From: Blautia faecis
GTDB lineage: Bacteria > Bacillota > Clostridia > Lachnospirales > Lachnospiraceae
Assembly (NCBI RefSeq): GCF_020554845.1
Contig: NZ_JAJCIA010000002.1
Location: forward strand, 124,001 to 188,000
Direction: 5' to 3'
DNA: 64,000 nucleotides
Position numbers and translations under genes: made by a program. The notes below the pieces were generated by a model that ran no database searches, was not told the origin of the DNA, and saw only the letters and a list, made by a program, of their open reading frames with translations. The number at the start of each line of letters is the position of its first letter. Position 1 is the first letter of the stretch. Below are positions 16,893 to 25,859 of this stretch, piece by piece.

Positions 16893-19754
16893 ATGATCAG
16901 TGTTGAAATGGAAGATGTTCTGGCGGTATTACAATTATGCAAACCGTATATTATCGGTATTGCTGCCGCACTTGTAATTGGAATCGTAATTATGATCGCA
17001 TGCCGCAGGATGTCCAGGGACAAAAGATTTCTGATAAGAGGAGAAGCTGTGATCGCAATGGTTCTTGCTGTTGTTGTCTGCGTGAATATGATCTGTTTTG
17101 GACCAATGGCTACATTGATTGGACTTGCAACGGGAAATGGAACTTTAAGCGATGAAACAAATGAAGAAGCTGCGGAAGTGGCAGAAGAAATTATGGAAGA
17201 CGGAATTGTTCTTCTGAAGAATGAAAGCTTGCTTCCTTTAAATGAAACAAAAAAACTGAATATTTTTGGCTGGGAATCTATTAATCCGGCTTACGGAGGA
17301 GCTGGTTCCGGTGGAATTAATGATCTGTATGATATTGTCAGTCTGAATCAGGGACTTGAAAATGCCGGATTTTCTATTAACCAGAAACTGGTTGATTTTT
17401 ATAACAATTATGGTGCAGATGATCCGGAAATGTCTATCCAGAAACAGAGCTGGACATTACCTGAGCCACCTGTAGATACTTACAGTGATGAGCTTATTAA
17501 AAGTGCGAAAGAGTATTCTGATGTGGCAGTTGTGGTTCTTTCCAGAAAAGCAGGTGAAGGTCATAATGATATTCCTATGGACGTAAAAAAAGCAGCATAT
17601 GATAATAATTCAGATGAATATGATGATTTTCCTGAGGGAGAGCATTATTTACAGCTTTCACAAACTGAGAGAGATATGGTGGATATGGTTTGCTCAAACT
17701 TTGATAATGTGATTGTAATTTATAATGGAGCAAATCAGTTTGAACTTGGTTTCGCAGATGAATATCCTCAGATTAAATCTGTTGTATGGTGCCCCGGAAC
17801 GGGAAATGTGGGATTTAATGCACTTGGTAAAGTATTTTCAGGTGAAGTCAATCCTTCCGGAAAAACACCGGATACATTCATTTATGATATGACGACTGCT
17901 CCGTGGTGGGATAATGCAGAAAAAACAGAGTATACAAATCTGGCAGATATGGCCGTTGAAGGAATGAACGCAGGAACCGCGCAGGTGTATGCTCCGGCAT
18001 TTACCAATTATGTGGAAGGCATTTATGTAGGATACAAGTACTATGAAACAGCTGCCCAGGAAGGTGCGATTGATTACGATAAGACTGTACAGTATCCATT
18101 TGGATATGGTCTGAGTTACACAGAATTTGAACAGAAAATGGGTGAACTGGAGGAAAAAGACGGACAGATTTCTGTAGATGTGGAAGTAACCAACACTGGA
18201 GATGTTGCCGGAAAAGATGTAGTAGAAGTGTATTATAATCCGCCATATACAAATGGCGGAATTGAGAAATCTTCTGCAAATCTGATCGAGTTTGCAAAAA
18301 CAGATCTGCTTCAGCCGGGAAAATCTCAGATTGTTACAGTTACATTTAGTATAGAAGATATGGCCTCTTATGATGAGAATAATGCAAAAGCGTATGTTCT
18401 TGAAAAAGGTGACTATGTAATCTCTATTAACAGCGATTCACATACTGTGCTGGATCAGAAAACTTATACCGCAGATGCTGATGTAGTATATAAGGGAGAA
18501 AATAAAAGAGCATCAGATGATACTGCTGCTGGAAATGTATTTGAAGATGCAAAAGGAGATATAACATATCTGTCACGTGCAGATCATTTTGCAAATTATG
18601 AAGAGGCTACAGCAGCACCGGCATCTGCAGAACTGAGTGAGCCATATGTTTCTGAATATCATCTGAACAGTAACTTTGATAAGACTACATACCTTAATGA
18701 TGAGGATGTAATGCCGACAACGGGAGCAGATAACGGACTTACATTAGAGGATATGCGAGATGCTGATTATGACGACCCTCGTTGGGAAAAACTTCTGGAT
18801 CAGCTTTCTGTTGATGAAATGGCAAATATGATTGCAATGGCTGGTTATCAGACAGCAGCCATGGATTCTGTGGGAAAAGTGGCTACACTTGATTTCGATG
18901 GACCGGCAGCAATTAATAACAACTTTACAGGGGTTGGTTCTATTGGATTTCCGATTGAAGTTGTGATTGCTTCCACATGGAATAAGGAACTTGCACAAAC
19001 CTGGGGTGAATGCATGGGCAAGATCAGTCAGGAAATGGGTGCAGAGGGCTGGTATGCACCAGGTATGAATACTCATAGAACCGCATTTGGAGCAAGAAAC
19101 TATGAATACTTTTCAGAAGATGGAGTTCTTGCAGGAAATATGGGAGCAAAAGCAGTAGAAGGAGCAAGAAAATACGGAGTTTATTCTTACATTAAACATT
19201 TTGCTATGTATGAAGGTAATGCCAAAATGGTAAGTGTCTGGTCGAATGAGCAGGCAATCCGGGAAATTTATCTGAAACCATTCGAGATTTCTGTAAAACA
19301 AGGTGGAGCAAATGCGGTTATGGTTTCCTGGAGTTTCCTTGGAGATAAATGGACTGGAGAATGCAGTAACCTTATGAATACAGTTCTCAGAGATGAATGG
19401 GGATTCAGGGGAATGGCGCTTACAGACTTCTTCCGAAACAATGGTCATGGATTTATGAATGCAGATGCAGCTTTGGCGAATGGAGTAGATGTAATGTTGT
19501 CTACATTCAATGGAGAAGAGAACAATGTAGCCAATCCAGAGCATCCAACATCTGTACTTCAGATGAGAAATGCCTGCAAAAATGTCATGTATACAGTTGT
19601 AAGCAGTTGGGCTTATGATGGAGAACACGAAGAAACAGGTATGGAAAACTGGAAAAAAGCAGGAATTGGTATCGACACTGTAATAGCCCTTTTCATGGCA
19701 GGAATGGAAGTACTGGTAATTAGAGGATATAAGAAAAGAAAGAATGCTGAATAA
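16893..19754 (+). CDS. Membrane-anchored, domain-permuted GH3 beta-glucosidase
   Basis: A 953-aa glycoside hydrolase of family 3 with permuted domains: two N-terminal membrane helices (about 17-37 and 52-75), then the GH3 C-domain (GIVLLKNESLLPLN), a fibronectin-like domain (about 430-520), then the (beta/alpha)8 N-domain last, and a final membrane helix at 930-948. The likely nucleophile is D845 in ALTDFF and the acid/base E222 in AGEGHND; KHFAMYEGN is the substrate-binding loop. Permuted GH3 enzymes are known in Butyrivibrio and Ruminococcus. It probably trims beta-glucosides at the cell surface. A GH3 fossil follows directly. Confidence 0.9.
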   Translation: MISVEMEDVLAVLQLCKPYIIGIAAALVIGIVIMIACRRMSRDKRFLIRGEAVIAMVLAVVVCVNMICFGPMATLIGLATGNGTLSDETNEEAAEVAEEIMEDGIVLLKNESLLPLNETKKLNIFGWESINPAYGGAGSGGINDLYDIVSLNQGLENAGFSINQKLVDFYNNYGADDPEMSIQKQSWTLPEPPVDTYSDELIKSAKEYSDVAVVVLSRKAGEGHNDIPMDVKKAAYDNNSDEYDDFPEGEHYLQLSQTERDMVDMVCSNFDNVIVIYNGANQFELGFADEYPQIKSVVWCPGTGNVGFNALGKVFSGEVNPSGKTPDTFIYDMTTAPWWDNAEKTEYTNLADMAVEGMNAGTAQVYAPAFTNYVEGIYVGYKYYETAAQEGAIDYDKTVQYPFGYGLSYTEFEQKMGELEEKDGQISVDVEVTNTGDVAGKDVVEVYYNPPYTNGGIEKSSANLIEFAKTDLLQPGKSQIVTVTFSIEDMASYDENNAKAYVLEKGDYVISINSDSHTVLDQKTYTADADVVYKGENKRASDDTAAGNVFEDAKGDITYLSRADHFANYEEATAAPASAELSEPYVSEYHLNSNFDKTTYLNDEDVMPTTGADNGLTLEDMRDADYDDPRWEKLLDQLSVDEMANMIAMAGYQTAAMDSVGKVATLDFDGPAAINNNFTGVGSIGFPIEVVIASTWNKELAQTWGECMGKISQEMGAEGWYAPGMNTHRTAFGARNYEYFSEDGVLAGNMGAKAVEGARKYGVYSYIKHFAMYEGNAKMVSVWSNEQAIREIYLKPFEISVKQGGANAVMVSWSFLGDKWTGECSNLMNTVLRDEWGFRGMALTDFFRNNGHGFMNADAALANGVDVMLSTFNGEENNVANPEHPTSVLQMRNACKNVMYTVVSSWAYDGEHEETGMENWKKAGIGIDTVIALFMAGMEVLVIRGYKKRKNAE

Positions 19755-19780
19755 GGATGAAAGTGGGATGGAAAACAATT

Positions 19781-19890
19781 ATGAAACAGTAAAAATTGGT
19801 TGAAAAGATGACAATAGAAGAAAAGGCAGCAATCCTCAGTGGAAAAACTGTCTGACAGACCAGAGAAATTGACAGGTTTTCCATCTCGTG
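19781..19890 (+). pseudogene. Remnant of a second GH3 gene (N-terminal start)
   Basis: After an ATG the frame reads KLVEKMTIEEKAAILSGKTV, an in-frame stop, then QTREIDRFSI, matching the opening of ordinary GH3 beta-glucosidases (EKMTxEEKAxLxSGxxxWxTxxIxRxGIP). Stops at 19790 and about 19853 and loss of all downstream sequence show a decayed copy. The remaining sequence to 20058 shows no further feature. Confidence 0.7.
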
Positions 19891-20058
19891 TTGTGCTGCT
19901 GAAACAAAGGAAAATGGCCGTCTGATTATGAGTGCTGAGGATGTATGGAATGTTTCGCTGACAGCACCAGAGGCGAATATTCTCTTGTGTGCCATTTTTT
20001 CTGTGAAAAAGAAGGTTTTCCTATGTGCAGAACCGGCAATACACTCAGGAAAAGACAG

Positions 20059-20493
20059 TCAGCTCTGTGGAGAAGAAATTTTTTTGTTTTCACAGTCCTG
20101 ACAGATGCCATGAAGCATATCTCCGCTGCAATGCAGCCGGAAGCCATGATCTTTATACAAATGCTCTTTAAATTCATCCATAAAGTCACAGTCAAGATGC
20201 ACAACCTTGCCACATCTGATGCATTTCAGATGTAGGTGTTCTGTGCATTTTTTTTCTTCTCCTGCAAACTGAAACACAGCTTTATCACTGTTCAGATCCG
20301 GATATTTGATTACAATATGCTCGGCGCAAAGCTTGTCAAGATATCGGTATACAGTTGTTGTGTTTACCTTAATTCCTTCAGTTTTTAAATATTTTTCAAT
20401 ATCAGCCACACTGACAGTGACAGCCTTCTGGGACTTCAAATACTCCAGAATAATCTGTCGTGTTTTTGTAGTATAGGGTTTTCGCTCAGCCAT
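20059..20493 (-). CDS. Fur-family metal-responsive repressor, Zur-like
   Basis: A 144-aa Fur-superfamily regulator with an N-terminal winged helix (TTVYRYLDKL) and a C-terminal metal domain with two CxxC zinc sites (CIRCGK and CQDCEN) and histidines HLHLKC. Next to a znuA fragment, YibE/F genes and 7-1-7 boxes, Zur is the best assignment; PerR or Fur cannot be excluded from sequence alone. The ATG at 20493 is preferred since AAAGGA lies before it; an ATG at 20511 precedes that site. Its promoter region holds two boxes, suggesting autoregulation. Confidence 0.85.
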   Translation of the reverse strand: MAERKPYTTKTRQIILEYLKSQKAVTVSVADIEKYLKTEGIKVNTTTVYRYLDKLCAEHIVIKYPDLNSDKAVFQFAGEEKKCTEHLHLKCIRCGKVVHLDCDFMDEFKEHLYKDHGFRLHCSGDMLHGICQDCENKKISSPQS

Positions 20494-20568
20494 TTTCTTT
20501 ATTCCTTTCATATGTGCTTTTTTCTATTGTATCTTTTTATTTCGCCTAAGTCAATTATGCTCCAGAAA

Positions 20569-20583
20569 TGCAAATAATTTGCA
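20569..20583. promoter_or_regulatory. Zur/Fur-type box 1
   Basis: TGCAAATAATTTGCA, a perfect 7-1-7 palindrome, lies between the divergent zur-like and znuA-derived genes. Confidence 0.75.
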
Positions 20584-20625
20584 AATATTATTGACGGCCG
20601 GTATTCTATGCGTTATTTTAATAAA

Positions 20626-20640
20626 CGCAAATGGTTTGCG
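20626..20640. promoter_or_regulatory. Zur/Fur-type box 2
   Basis: CGCAAATGGTTTGCG, a perfect 6-3-6 palindrome related to box 1, 80 bp before the znuA-derived start. Confidence 0.65.
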
Positions 20641-20720
20641 CTTATTTTAAGCGGATGAGATAATATGCTTTTGAAATTTTATTTTCAGGCACATCAGGTT
20701 TGTGCAGAAAGGATTTTATT

Positions 20721-21063
20721 ATGAGAAAAAAATTATTAACTAGAACAGCACTTGCAGCTACAATAGCACTTGGCATTGGTTCTTTTAATCTGGCATATGC
20801 AGCAGAAACTGAGGATACTTCTTCTGGAAAAAAAATAAATGTTATGGCAAGCTTTTATCCTATGTATGATTTTGCAACAAAGGTTGGAGGGGATAAGATT
20901 GAGGTTACCAATATGGTACCTGCCTTCTGATTTGACGCAGGATGCATGGATAAATGTAACAGGTACATATCACTATGACAAACATAAAGGGATGGAAATT
21001 ACTGTCACTGATATAGAAGACGCAGAGCCGTCAGAAGAGGAATATGTTTATCCTATTTATTAA
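20721..21063 (+). pseudogene. Chimeric remnant: znuA N-terminus joined out of frame to a TIGR03943-type C-terminus
   Basis: From 20721 (AGAAAGGA upstream) a secreted protein starts with a signal peptide (MRKKLLTRTALAATIALGIG...AYA) and then INVMASFYPMYDFATKVGGD, the start of a ZnuA/AdcA-type zinc-binding protein. The frame stops at 20928-20930, where the next residues should be the TEPHDWEP-type metal site. From about 20926 another frame reads DAWINVTGTYHYD and ends AEPSEEEYVYPIY, matching the C-terminal end of TIGR03943/YcgQ-like zinc-linked membrane proteins. An internal deletion seems to have removed the znuABC remainder and most of the second gene. Confidence 0.7.
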
Positions 21064-21196
21064 ACAGAGTTAGCTTGATTCAAGAAAACTATTTATAAGG
21101 TATATATTTTGCTCCATCAGAATGTTTGAAACAGAGCTTTGGGGCCTTTTATCTATCATTTATTAACTCCGGAAATAGAAAATAATTTTGTGTAAA

Positions 21197-21211
21197 TGCA
21201 AACTATTTGTA
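21197..21211. promoter_or_regulatory. Zur/Fur-type box 3 (degenerate)
   Basis: TGCAAACTATTTGTA matches box 1 in 12 of 15 positions and lies before repeat copy 2. Confidence 0.45.
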
Positions 21212-21245
21212 TTATAGATGCTGGCGCGGGACAGAAAAAAATGCC

Positions 21246-21386
21246 GTTACTGTTCACTCCGTTCACAGTAACGCGCTTCGCGATGCACAGAAATCATGCT
21301 TTGCATGATTTCGCGCCGCAACTCTCGGGTTTTCTGTGAACTTTGTTCACAAAAAACATCTCGCGGAACGTTACCAGTGAACAGTA
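21246..21386. repeat. Dispersed palindromic repeat, family A, copy 2
   Basis: A 141-bp element with perfect 11-bp inverted ends TACTGTTCACT (21248-21258) and AGTGAACAGTA (21376-21386). The interior is almost identical to copy 1 at 2757. It lies between the chimeric znuA remnant and box 4, inside the zinc locus. Confidence 0.85.
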
Positions 21387-21404
21387 TCAAAATGCCAACA
21401 ATAT

Positions 21405-21421
21405 TTGCAAATAATCTGCAA
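21405..21421. promoter_or_regulatory. Zur/Fur-type box 4
   Basis: TTGCAAATAATCTGCAA differs from a perfect palindrome at one pair and contains TGCAAATAATCTGCA, one base from box 1. It lies about 80 bp before the first YibE/F gene and probably controls it. Confidence 0.7.
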
Positions 21422-21501
21422 TTTACATTGACCAACATCGAATAAAAGCGTACAATGCGATATTGGCAGAAATATTAATCTGGAAGGAGAAAATAAATTC
21501 A

Positions 21502-22599
21502 ATGAAATTTTGTCTATCTCATAAAAAATATCTTTTAGCTGGCATTTATATTATCTGTGTTATATTTACCTGTTTTAATGCCAGATTCTATCACACTCCT
21601 CTGGCAAAAATATGTTCTGTATCAGAAATGGAAACCATGAGCAGAGAAGGAACCAGAGGTGCAGAAGAACACTATTATACTCAGAAAATTACAGCCCGGA
21701 TATTGAACGGTGCATATAAAGGTAAAGAAATTACACTTTCTAACGAATACACTTCTTCACAGGTTCAGACGCAGAAATACCATAAAGGAGATACGGTACT
21801 TCTGAATGGGTCAAAAGACAGACCTGGAAAAACTATACGTTCTGTAAAACGTGACATCTATCTGGTCGTACTGGTGGGTGGTCTGATTATTCTTCTGATC
21901 TATATTACGAGAAAACAGGGGGGTTATACGATCGTATCAGTGATACTGAATACATTGATTTTTGCGTACGGATTTCAACTGTTGGGAGATGGAAAGAATA
22001 TTCTGAGAATATGTAATGTAATTGCACTTCTTTTTTCGTTGACTACATTGATCTGTCTGAATGGAATTCACAGGAAAACATGGGCTGCTGTTCTTTCGAC
22101 TTTATGTGTTCTTTTCCTGATTATGATGCTGTTTGATTTTTCTATTCACAGGTATGGAGATTTAGATTATTCTAATCTGGAATACCTTGGAAGCATGAGT
22201 AATTCAGCCGACATATTCTGGACAGATATTATGCTGACAGGGCTTGGAGCGATTATGGATGTAACAGTCACTATAAGTGCAGCAACTGGTGAAATTGTTC
22301 GCAAAAATCCATCAGTTTCTATAAGAAAGCTGATACATTCGGGAAGGGAAATCGGATATGATATTATGGGAACCATGATAAATGTACTGCTATTTGTTCT
22401 TGTAAGTGGCATGATTCCAATGTTTATTCTTAAAATGAATAATGAGATCAGATTTATAACGCTTGTCAGATATCACATTCCATATGATATCTGTCGCTTT
22501 CTGATAGAAAGTATTGGAATAGTGTTGGCAATACCAGTATCTGTTTTAATTGCTTCGATTATTATGAAAATACCATCACTGAAAAGGAGTGGAAAATAA
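21502..22599 (+). CDS. YibE/F-family membrane protein 1
   Basis: A 365-aa multi-pass protein. After an N-terminal helix and an extracytoplasmic domain (about residues 30-120), seven or so helices follow; LTGLGAIMDVTVTISAAT is the YibE/F hallmark. Transport function is presumed but not established for the family; the surrounding Zur boxes point to zinc. The ATG at 21502 follows GGAAGGAGA; an in-frame ATG at 21463 precedes that site. It overlaps the next gene by one base (TAATG), showing translational coupling. Confidence 0.8.
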   Translation: MKFCLSHKKYLLAGIYIICVIFTCFNARFYHTPLAKICSVSEMETMSREGTRGAEEHYYTQKITARILNGAYKGKEITLSNEYTSSQVQTQKYHKGDTVLLNGSKDRPGKTIRSVKRDIYLVVLVGGLIILLIYITRKQGGYTIVSVILNTLIFAYGFQLLGDGKNILRICNVIALLFSLTTLICLNGIHRKTWAAVLSTLCVLFLIMMLFDFSIHRYGDLDYSNLEYLGSMSNSADIFWTDIMLTGLGAIMDVTVTISAATGEIVRKNPSVSIRKLIHSGREIGYDIMGTMINVLLFVLVSGMIPMFILKMNNEIRFITLVRYHIPYDICRFLIESIGIVLAIPVSVLIASIIMKIPSLKRSGK

Positions 22600-23378
22600 T
22601 GATTCTTTTTCTTACATTAGTGCTGCTTTTTTTGATGATTACAATTGGAGGAGAACGTGGAGCTGTTTCAATCATGGCACTGGCAGGTAATATTATTATT
22701 CTGTTTTTTTCGGTTATATTGATGTCAGCTGGTTTTCCCGCACTGCTTCTGATACTGGCGGCAGGAGCAGGTGTCTGTTATAATTCTCTGTTTTATCAGA
22801 ATGGAAATAATGTCAAAACGCGAGCTGCCTTTCTGGCTACACTGTTTGTAATGCTGATTCTGTTTATTCCGATTTTTGCTATTACGTGGAGAACAGGAAG
22901 TTATGGCTTAAATGAACTTCAGATTTCAGAAGAGGATTTTATGTACTATTACAACACAGATATCAGTATTAATATGCTTCATGTGGCTGTTTTTGTAAGT
23001 GTTTTCAGCACTCTGGGAGCTGTCATTGATACTGCACTGTCTGTGACGTCATCTGTGTATGAAGTCTGGACTCATAAAAACAGTCTGGTAGAGAAAGAAC
23101 TTACTTCAACAGGGTATCAGGTGGGAAAAGAAATTATAGGCACAACAGTAAACACGTTGCTTTTTGCATATCTTGGAGGGAGTATTTTATTGTTTTCCTA
23201 TGTGCAGACACAAAAATATAGTCTGGAAATCATTCTCAATTCCAGATTCCTCTTTCAGGATGTTGCGATTATGCTATTTGGTGCTATTGCCTGTCTTGTT
23301 GCAGTTCCAGTATCAATTAAATGCATTATCTGGCAGATCAGATATATTAATCCAGATAAAAAGCAATTAAACGCTTAA
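22599..23378 (+). CDS. YibE/F-family membrane protein 2
   Basis: A 259-aa protein with about seven membrane helices; FSTLGAVIDTALSVTSSV parallels the hallmark of its neighbour. It lacks the extracytoplasmic domain, so the two proteins probably form a heteromeric complex. Its ATG overlaps the stop of the first gene. The operon ends here; a palindromic element follows within 3 bp of the stop. Confidence 0.8.
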   Translation: MILFLTLVLLFLMITIGGERGAVSIMALAGNIIILFFSVILMSAGFPALLLILAAGAGVCYNSLFYQNGNNVKTRAAFLATLFVMLILFIPIFAITWRTGSYGLNELQISEEDFMYYYNTDISINMLHVAVFVSVFSTLGAVIDTALSVTSSVYEVWTHKNSLVEKELTSTGYQVGKEIIGTTVNTLLFAYLGGSILLFSYVQTQKYSLEIILNSRFLFQDVAIMLFGAIACLVAVPVSIKCIIWQIRYINPDKKQLNA

Positions 23379-23380
23379 AT

Positions 23381-23517
23381 TATATGGTAATCAGAAGATG
23401 GGAATTTTATATATAGTGATGTCACTGATAAGAGAGATGCCGGTTGTGTGTAAGATTCTTGCATAATGGTATCTACTTATCGTCAGTAAGCTGAATAGAA
23501 ATAAAAATTACCATATA
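23381..23517. repeat. 137-bp inverted-repeat element
   Basis: Bounded by perfect 11-bp inverted ends TATATGGTAAT and ATTACCATATA, with an inner pair (ACTGATAAG / CTTATCGTCAGT, imperfect). It is unrelated to families A and B and is the only copy seen in the window. It could be a miniature element or a folded 3' structure of the YibE/F mRNA. Confidence 0.55.
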
Positions 23518-23562
23518 TTTCGTCAGATTATACAGAAAAATGGAAATTTTGAACCGCAAAAA

Positions 23563-23616
23563 ATTACAATTTGAAATTAATCAAATATTGTAATCAGCCT
23601 ATGATTATGGCATAAT
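23563..23616 (+). promoter_or_regulatory. Promoter with palindrome before the phosphate symporter gene
   Basis: TTGTAA (23588-23593), 17 bp, CATAAT (23611-23616). An inverted repeat ATTACAATTTGA / TCAAATATTGTAAT (23563-23594) overlaps the -35, suggesting a repressor or activator site. Confidence 0.5.
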
Positions 23617-23730
23617 GATTAAGGATATGTAAAAATTGAGAAAAATCCACGTTAACAAAAGAAAATACTTTGAAAAGAAAGGTCGCCTCTGCAGAATTGG
23701 CAGAGGGAAACGACAACAGAGGATTAGAAC

Positions 23731-25539
23731 ATGGCAATTTTTTCAATGGTTTTATCTTTGCTGTGCGGAGTATCATTTTTCCTTTTTGGAATGTCGCTGA
23801 TGGGAGACGGACTGAAATCCGTTGCTGGTAATAAGCTGGAAGCATTCCTTTACAAAATGACCAATACCCCGCTGAAGGGAGTAGCACTTGGAACAGGTGT
23901 TACCAGTGTAATCCAGTCATCATCCGCCACTACCGTTATGGTAATCGGTTTTGTAAACTCCGGTATGATGAAGCTGAAACAGGCAATTGGTATTATCATG
24001 GGCGCAAATATCGGAACCAGTATTACAGGATGGATTCTGTGTCTGTCTTATATCCAGGGCTCCGGTGGAATTGCAAGTATTCTTTCTACAGCCACTATTT
24101 CAGCAGTAGTTGCTGTAATCGGTATCATGCTTCGTATGGTCTGTAAGAGATCTGTATACCGAAATATTGGAAACATTATGCTGGGTTTTGCCATTTTGAT
24201 GAATGGTATGCAGATGATGAGTGGAGCAGTTTCTCCTCTTCGTGAAAGTCCTGTATTCATTGATATGCTGACAATGTTTTCCAACCCAATTGCAGGTATC
24301 CTGGTAGGTATTGCATTTACCGCAGTGCTTCAGAGTGCATCTGCAACAGTTGGTGTGCTGCAGGCTCTTTCCGTAACCGGAATCCTCACCTTTGCAAGTG
24401 CATTTCCAATTGTTCTTGGTATCGGTGTTGGTGCTGCATGTCCGGTACTGATCTCTGCAGTTGGAGCGAATAAGAACGGTAAGAGAACAGCTCTTGTATA
24501 TTTGCTGAATGACTTATTCGGTCTGATCTTGTGGTCCATTGTATTCTATACCTTGAATGCGTTCATTCATTTTGGATTTTTGGATATGATCATGACTCCG
24601 GTATCCATCGCATTTTTGAACACCATTTTCCGTGTGGCTACCGTTGTGGTGCTTTTCCCGTTTATTTCCAAGCTGGAGAAACTGGTTTGCTATCTGGTTA
24701 AGGACAGCGCAGAGGAGCTGGAGGACGAGGCAGACTTCGATCTTCTGGAAGAGCGTCTGTTAAATTATCCTGCACTTGCAATCGGACAGTGTCATCGTGC
24801 TATGAATGGTATGGCCAAGAAGCTTCGTAAGAATGTAAACAGAGCTATGAACCTTCTGAATGATTATCAGCAGGATAAATATGACAAGGTACAGCGTAAG
24901 GAAGACCTGATCGACAAATATGAGAGCCGTCTTGGAGAGTATCTGATCCAGCTCACCAAACGTGAGATGAACACCGCCCAGACGCGCCAGACCTCCCTTT
25001 ATCTGCACACTATCAATGACTTTGAGAGAATTGGCGATCACGCTTCCTACATCGCACATATGTCCAACGAAATGCATGACAACCACACGAATTTCTCTCA
25101 GACAGCATGGGATGAGCTGAATGTAGTTATGGATGCAGTCCGTGAGGAAATCAATGTGACCTGCAATGCATTTATGAACGATGACAGAGAAGCCGCACAG
25201 CGTGTTGCACCACTTGGCGTGGTAATCACCAGACTTTGTGATGAACTGAAGATGCGCCATGCAGAGCGCCTCAGCCAGGGCAAATGCGGACTGGAAGAGG
25301 GAACTGTGTTCAGCGATATTCTGAACAGCTTTGGACGTATTGCTTCCCACTGTGCAAGTGCTATGACAGCACTTATGAAAAGTGGGGAAGAGACAACCGA
25401 TATCCACATTCACAACTCCAGAATTTATCCTACAGACAGTCTGGAATATTACACTTATTTTAAGGAATACAGACAGAAGTATGATATTGGCACAGAAGTG
25501 GAGCATAAGCTGAGTATGGAGCCGGAAGAGGTTGAATAA
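23731..25539 (+). CDS. Na+/phosphate symporter, NptA/YjbB type with PhoU-like tail
   Basis: A 602-aa protein with two Na/Pi-cotransporter repeats, each with a QSSSATT- or QSASATV-type motif (residues about 60-72 and 200-212), about nine helices in the first 320 residues, then a soluble helical PhoU-like domain. It takes up phosphate with sodium. It is monocistronic, with a strong terminator after it and a promoter/palindrome before it. The PhoU tail may tune transport to phosphate status. Confidence 0.9.
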   Translation: MAIFSMVLSLLCGVSFFLFGMSLMGDGLKSVAGNKLEAFLYKMTNTPLKGVALGTGVTSVIQSSSATTVMVIGFVNSGMMKLKQAIGIIMGANIGTSITGWILCLSYIQGSGGIASILSTATISAVVAVIGIMLRMVCKRSVYRNIGNIMLGFAILMNGMQMMSGAVSPLRESPVFIDMLTMFSNPIAGILVGIAFTAVLQSASATVGVLQALSVTGILTFASAFPIVLGIGVGAACPVLISAVGANKNGKRTALVYLLNDLFGLILWSIVFYTLNAFIHFGFLDMIMTPVSIAFLNTIFRVATVVVLFPFISKLEKLVCYLVKDSAEELEDEADFDLLEERLLNYPALAIGQCHRAMNGMAKKLRKNVNRAMNLLNDYQQDKYDKVQRKEDLIDKYESRLGEYLIQLTKREMNTAQTRQTSLYLHTINDFERIGDHASYIAHMSNEMHDNHTNFSQTAWDELNVVMDAVREEINVTCNAFMNDDREAAQRVAPLGVVITRLCDELKMRHAERLSQGKCGLEEGTVFSDILNSFGRIASHCASAMTALMKSGEETTDIHIHNSRIYPTDSLEYYTYFKEYRQKYDIGTEVEHKLSMEPEEVE

Positions 25540-25556
25540 ATAATTTTTAAGATAAA

Positions 25557-25614
25557 AACACCGTCAGATGAAAATTCGCAGATAAAATGCGAAAGTCACC
25601 TGGCGGTGTTTTTT
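25557..25614 (+). terminator. Terminator of the phosphate symporter gene
   Basis: Outer stem AACACCGTCAG / CTGGCGGTGTT with an inner hairpin TTCGCA / TGCGAA, followed by a TTTTTT run. The rest of the gap to 25859 is AT-rich with no recognised feature. Confidence 0.75.
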
Positions 25615-25859
25615 ATGCAGCAGGGTTCTTTATGGAAAAATTAATACCCTGGATTAATTAAAAAACAATATGAAAAAAGAACAAAATGCTCTAAAAATAA
25701 TTCCAAACTCTCTCCACTCAGCCGAAACAAAGAATTAGGCATCCGTGCAAAAAAATAAAAATGTAAGTATTTTTATTCTTTTTCAAAAAAACGTGTTTAT
25801 CAGAGCTGAGACACGTATAGTTTATGTATGGTTTATACTGTGGGAGTCTGAAGCACCAG

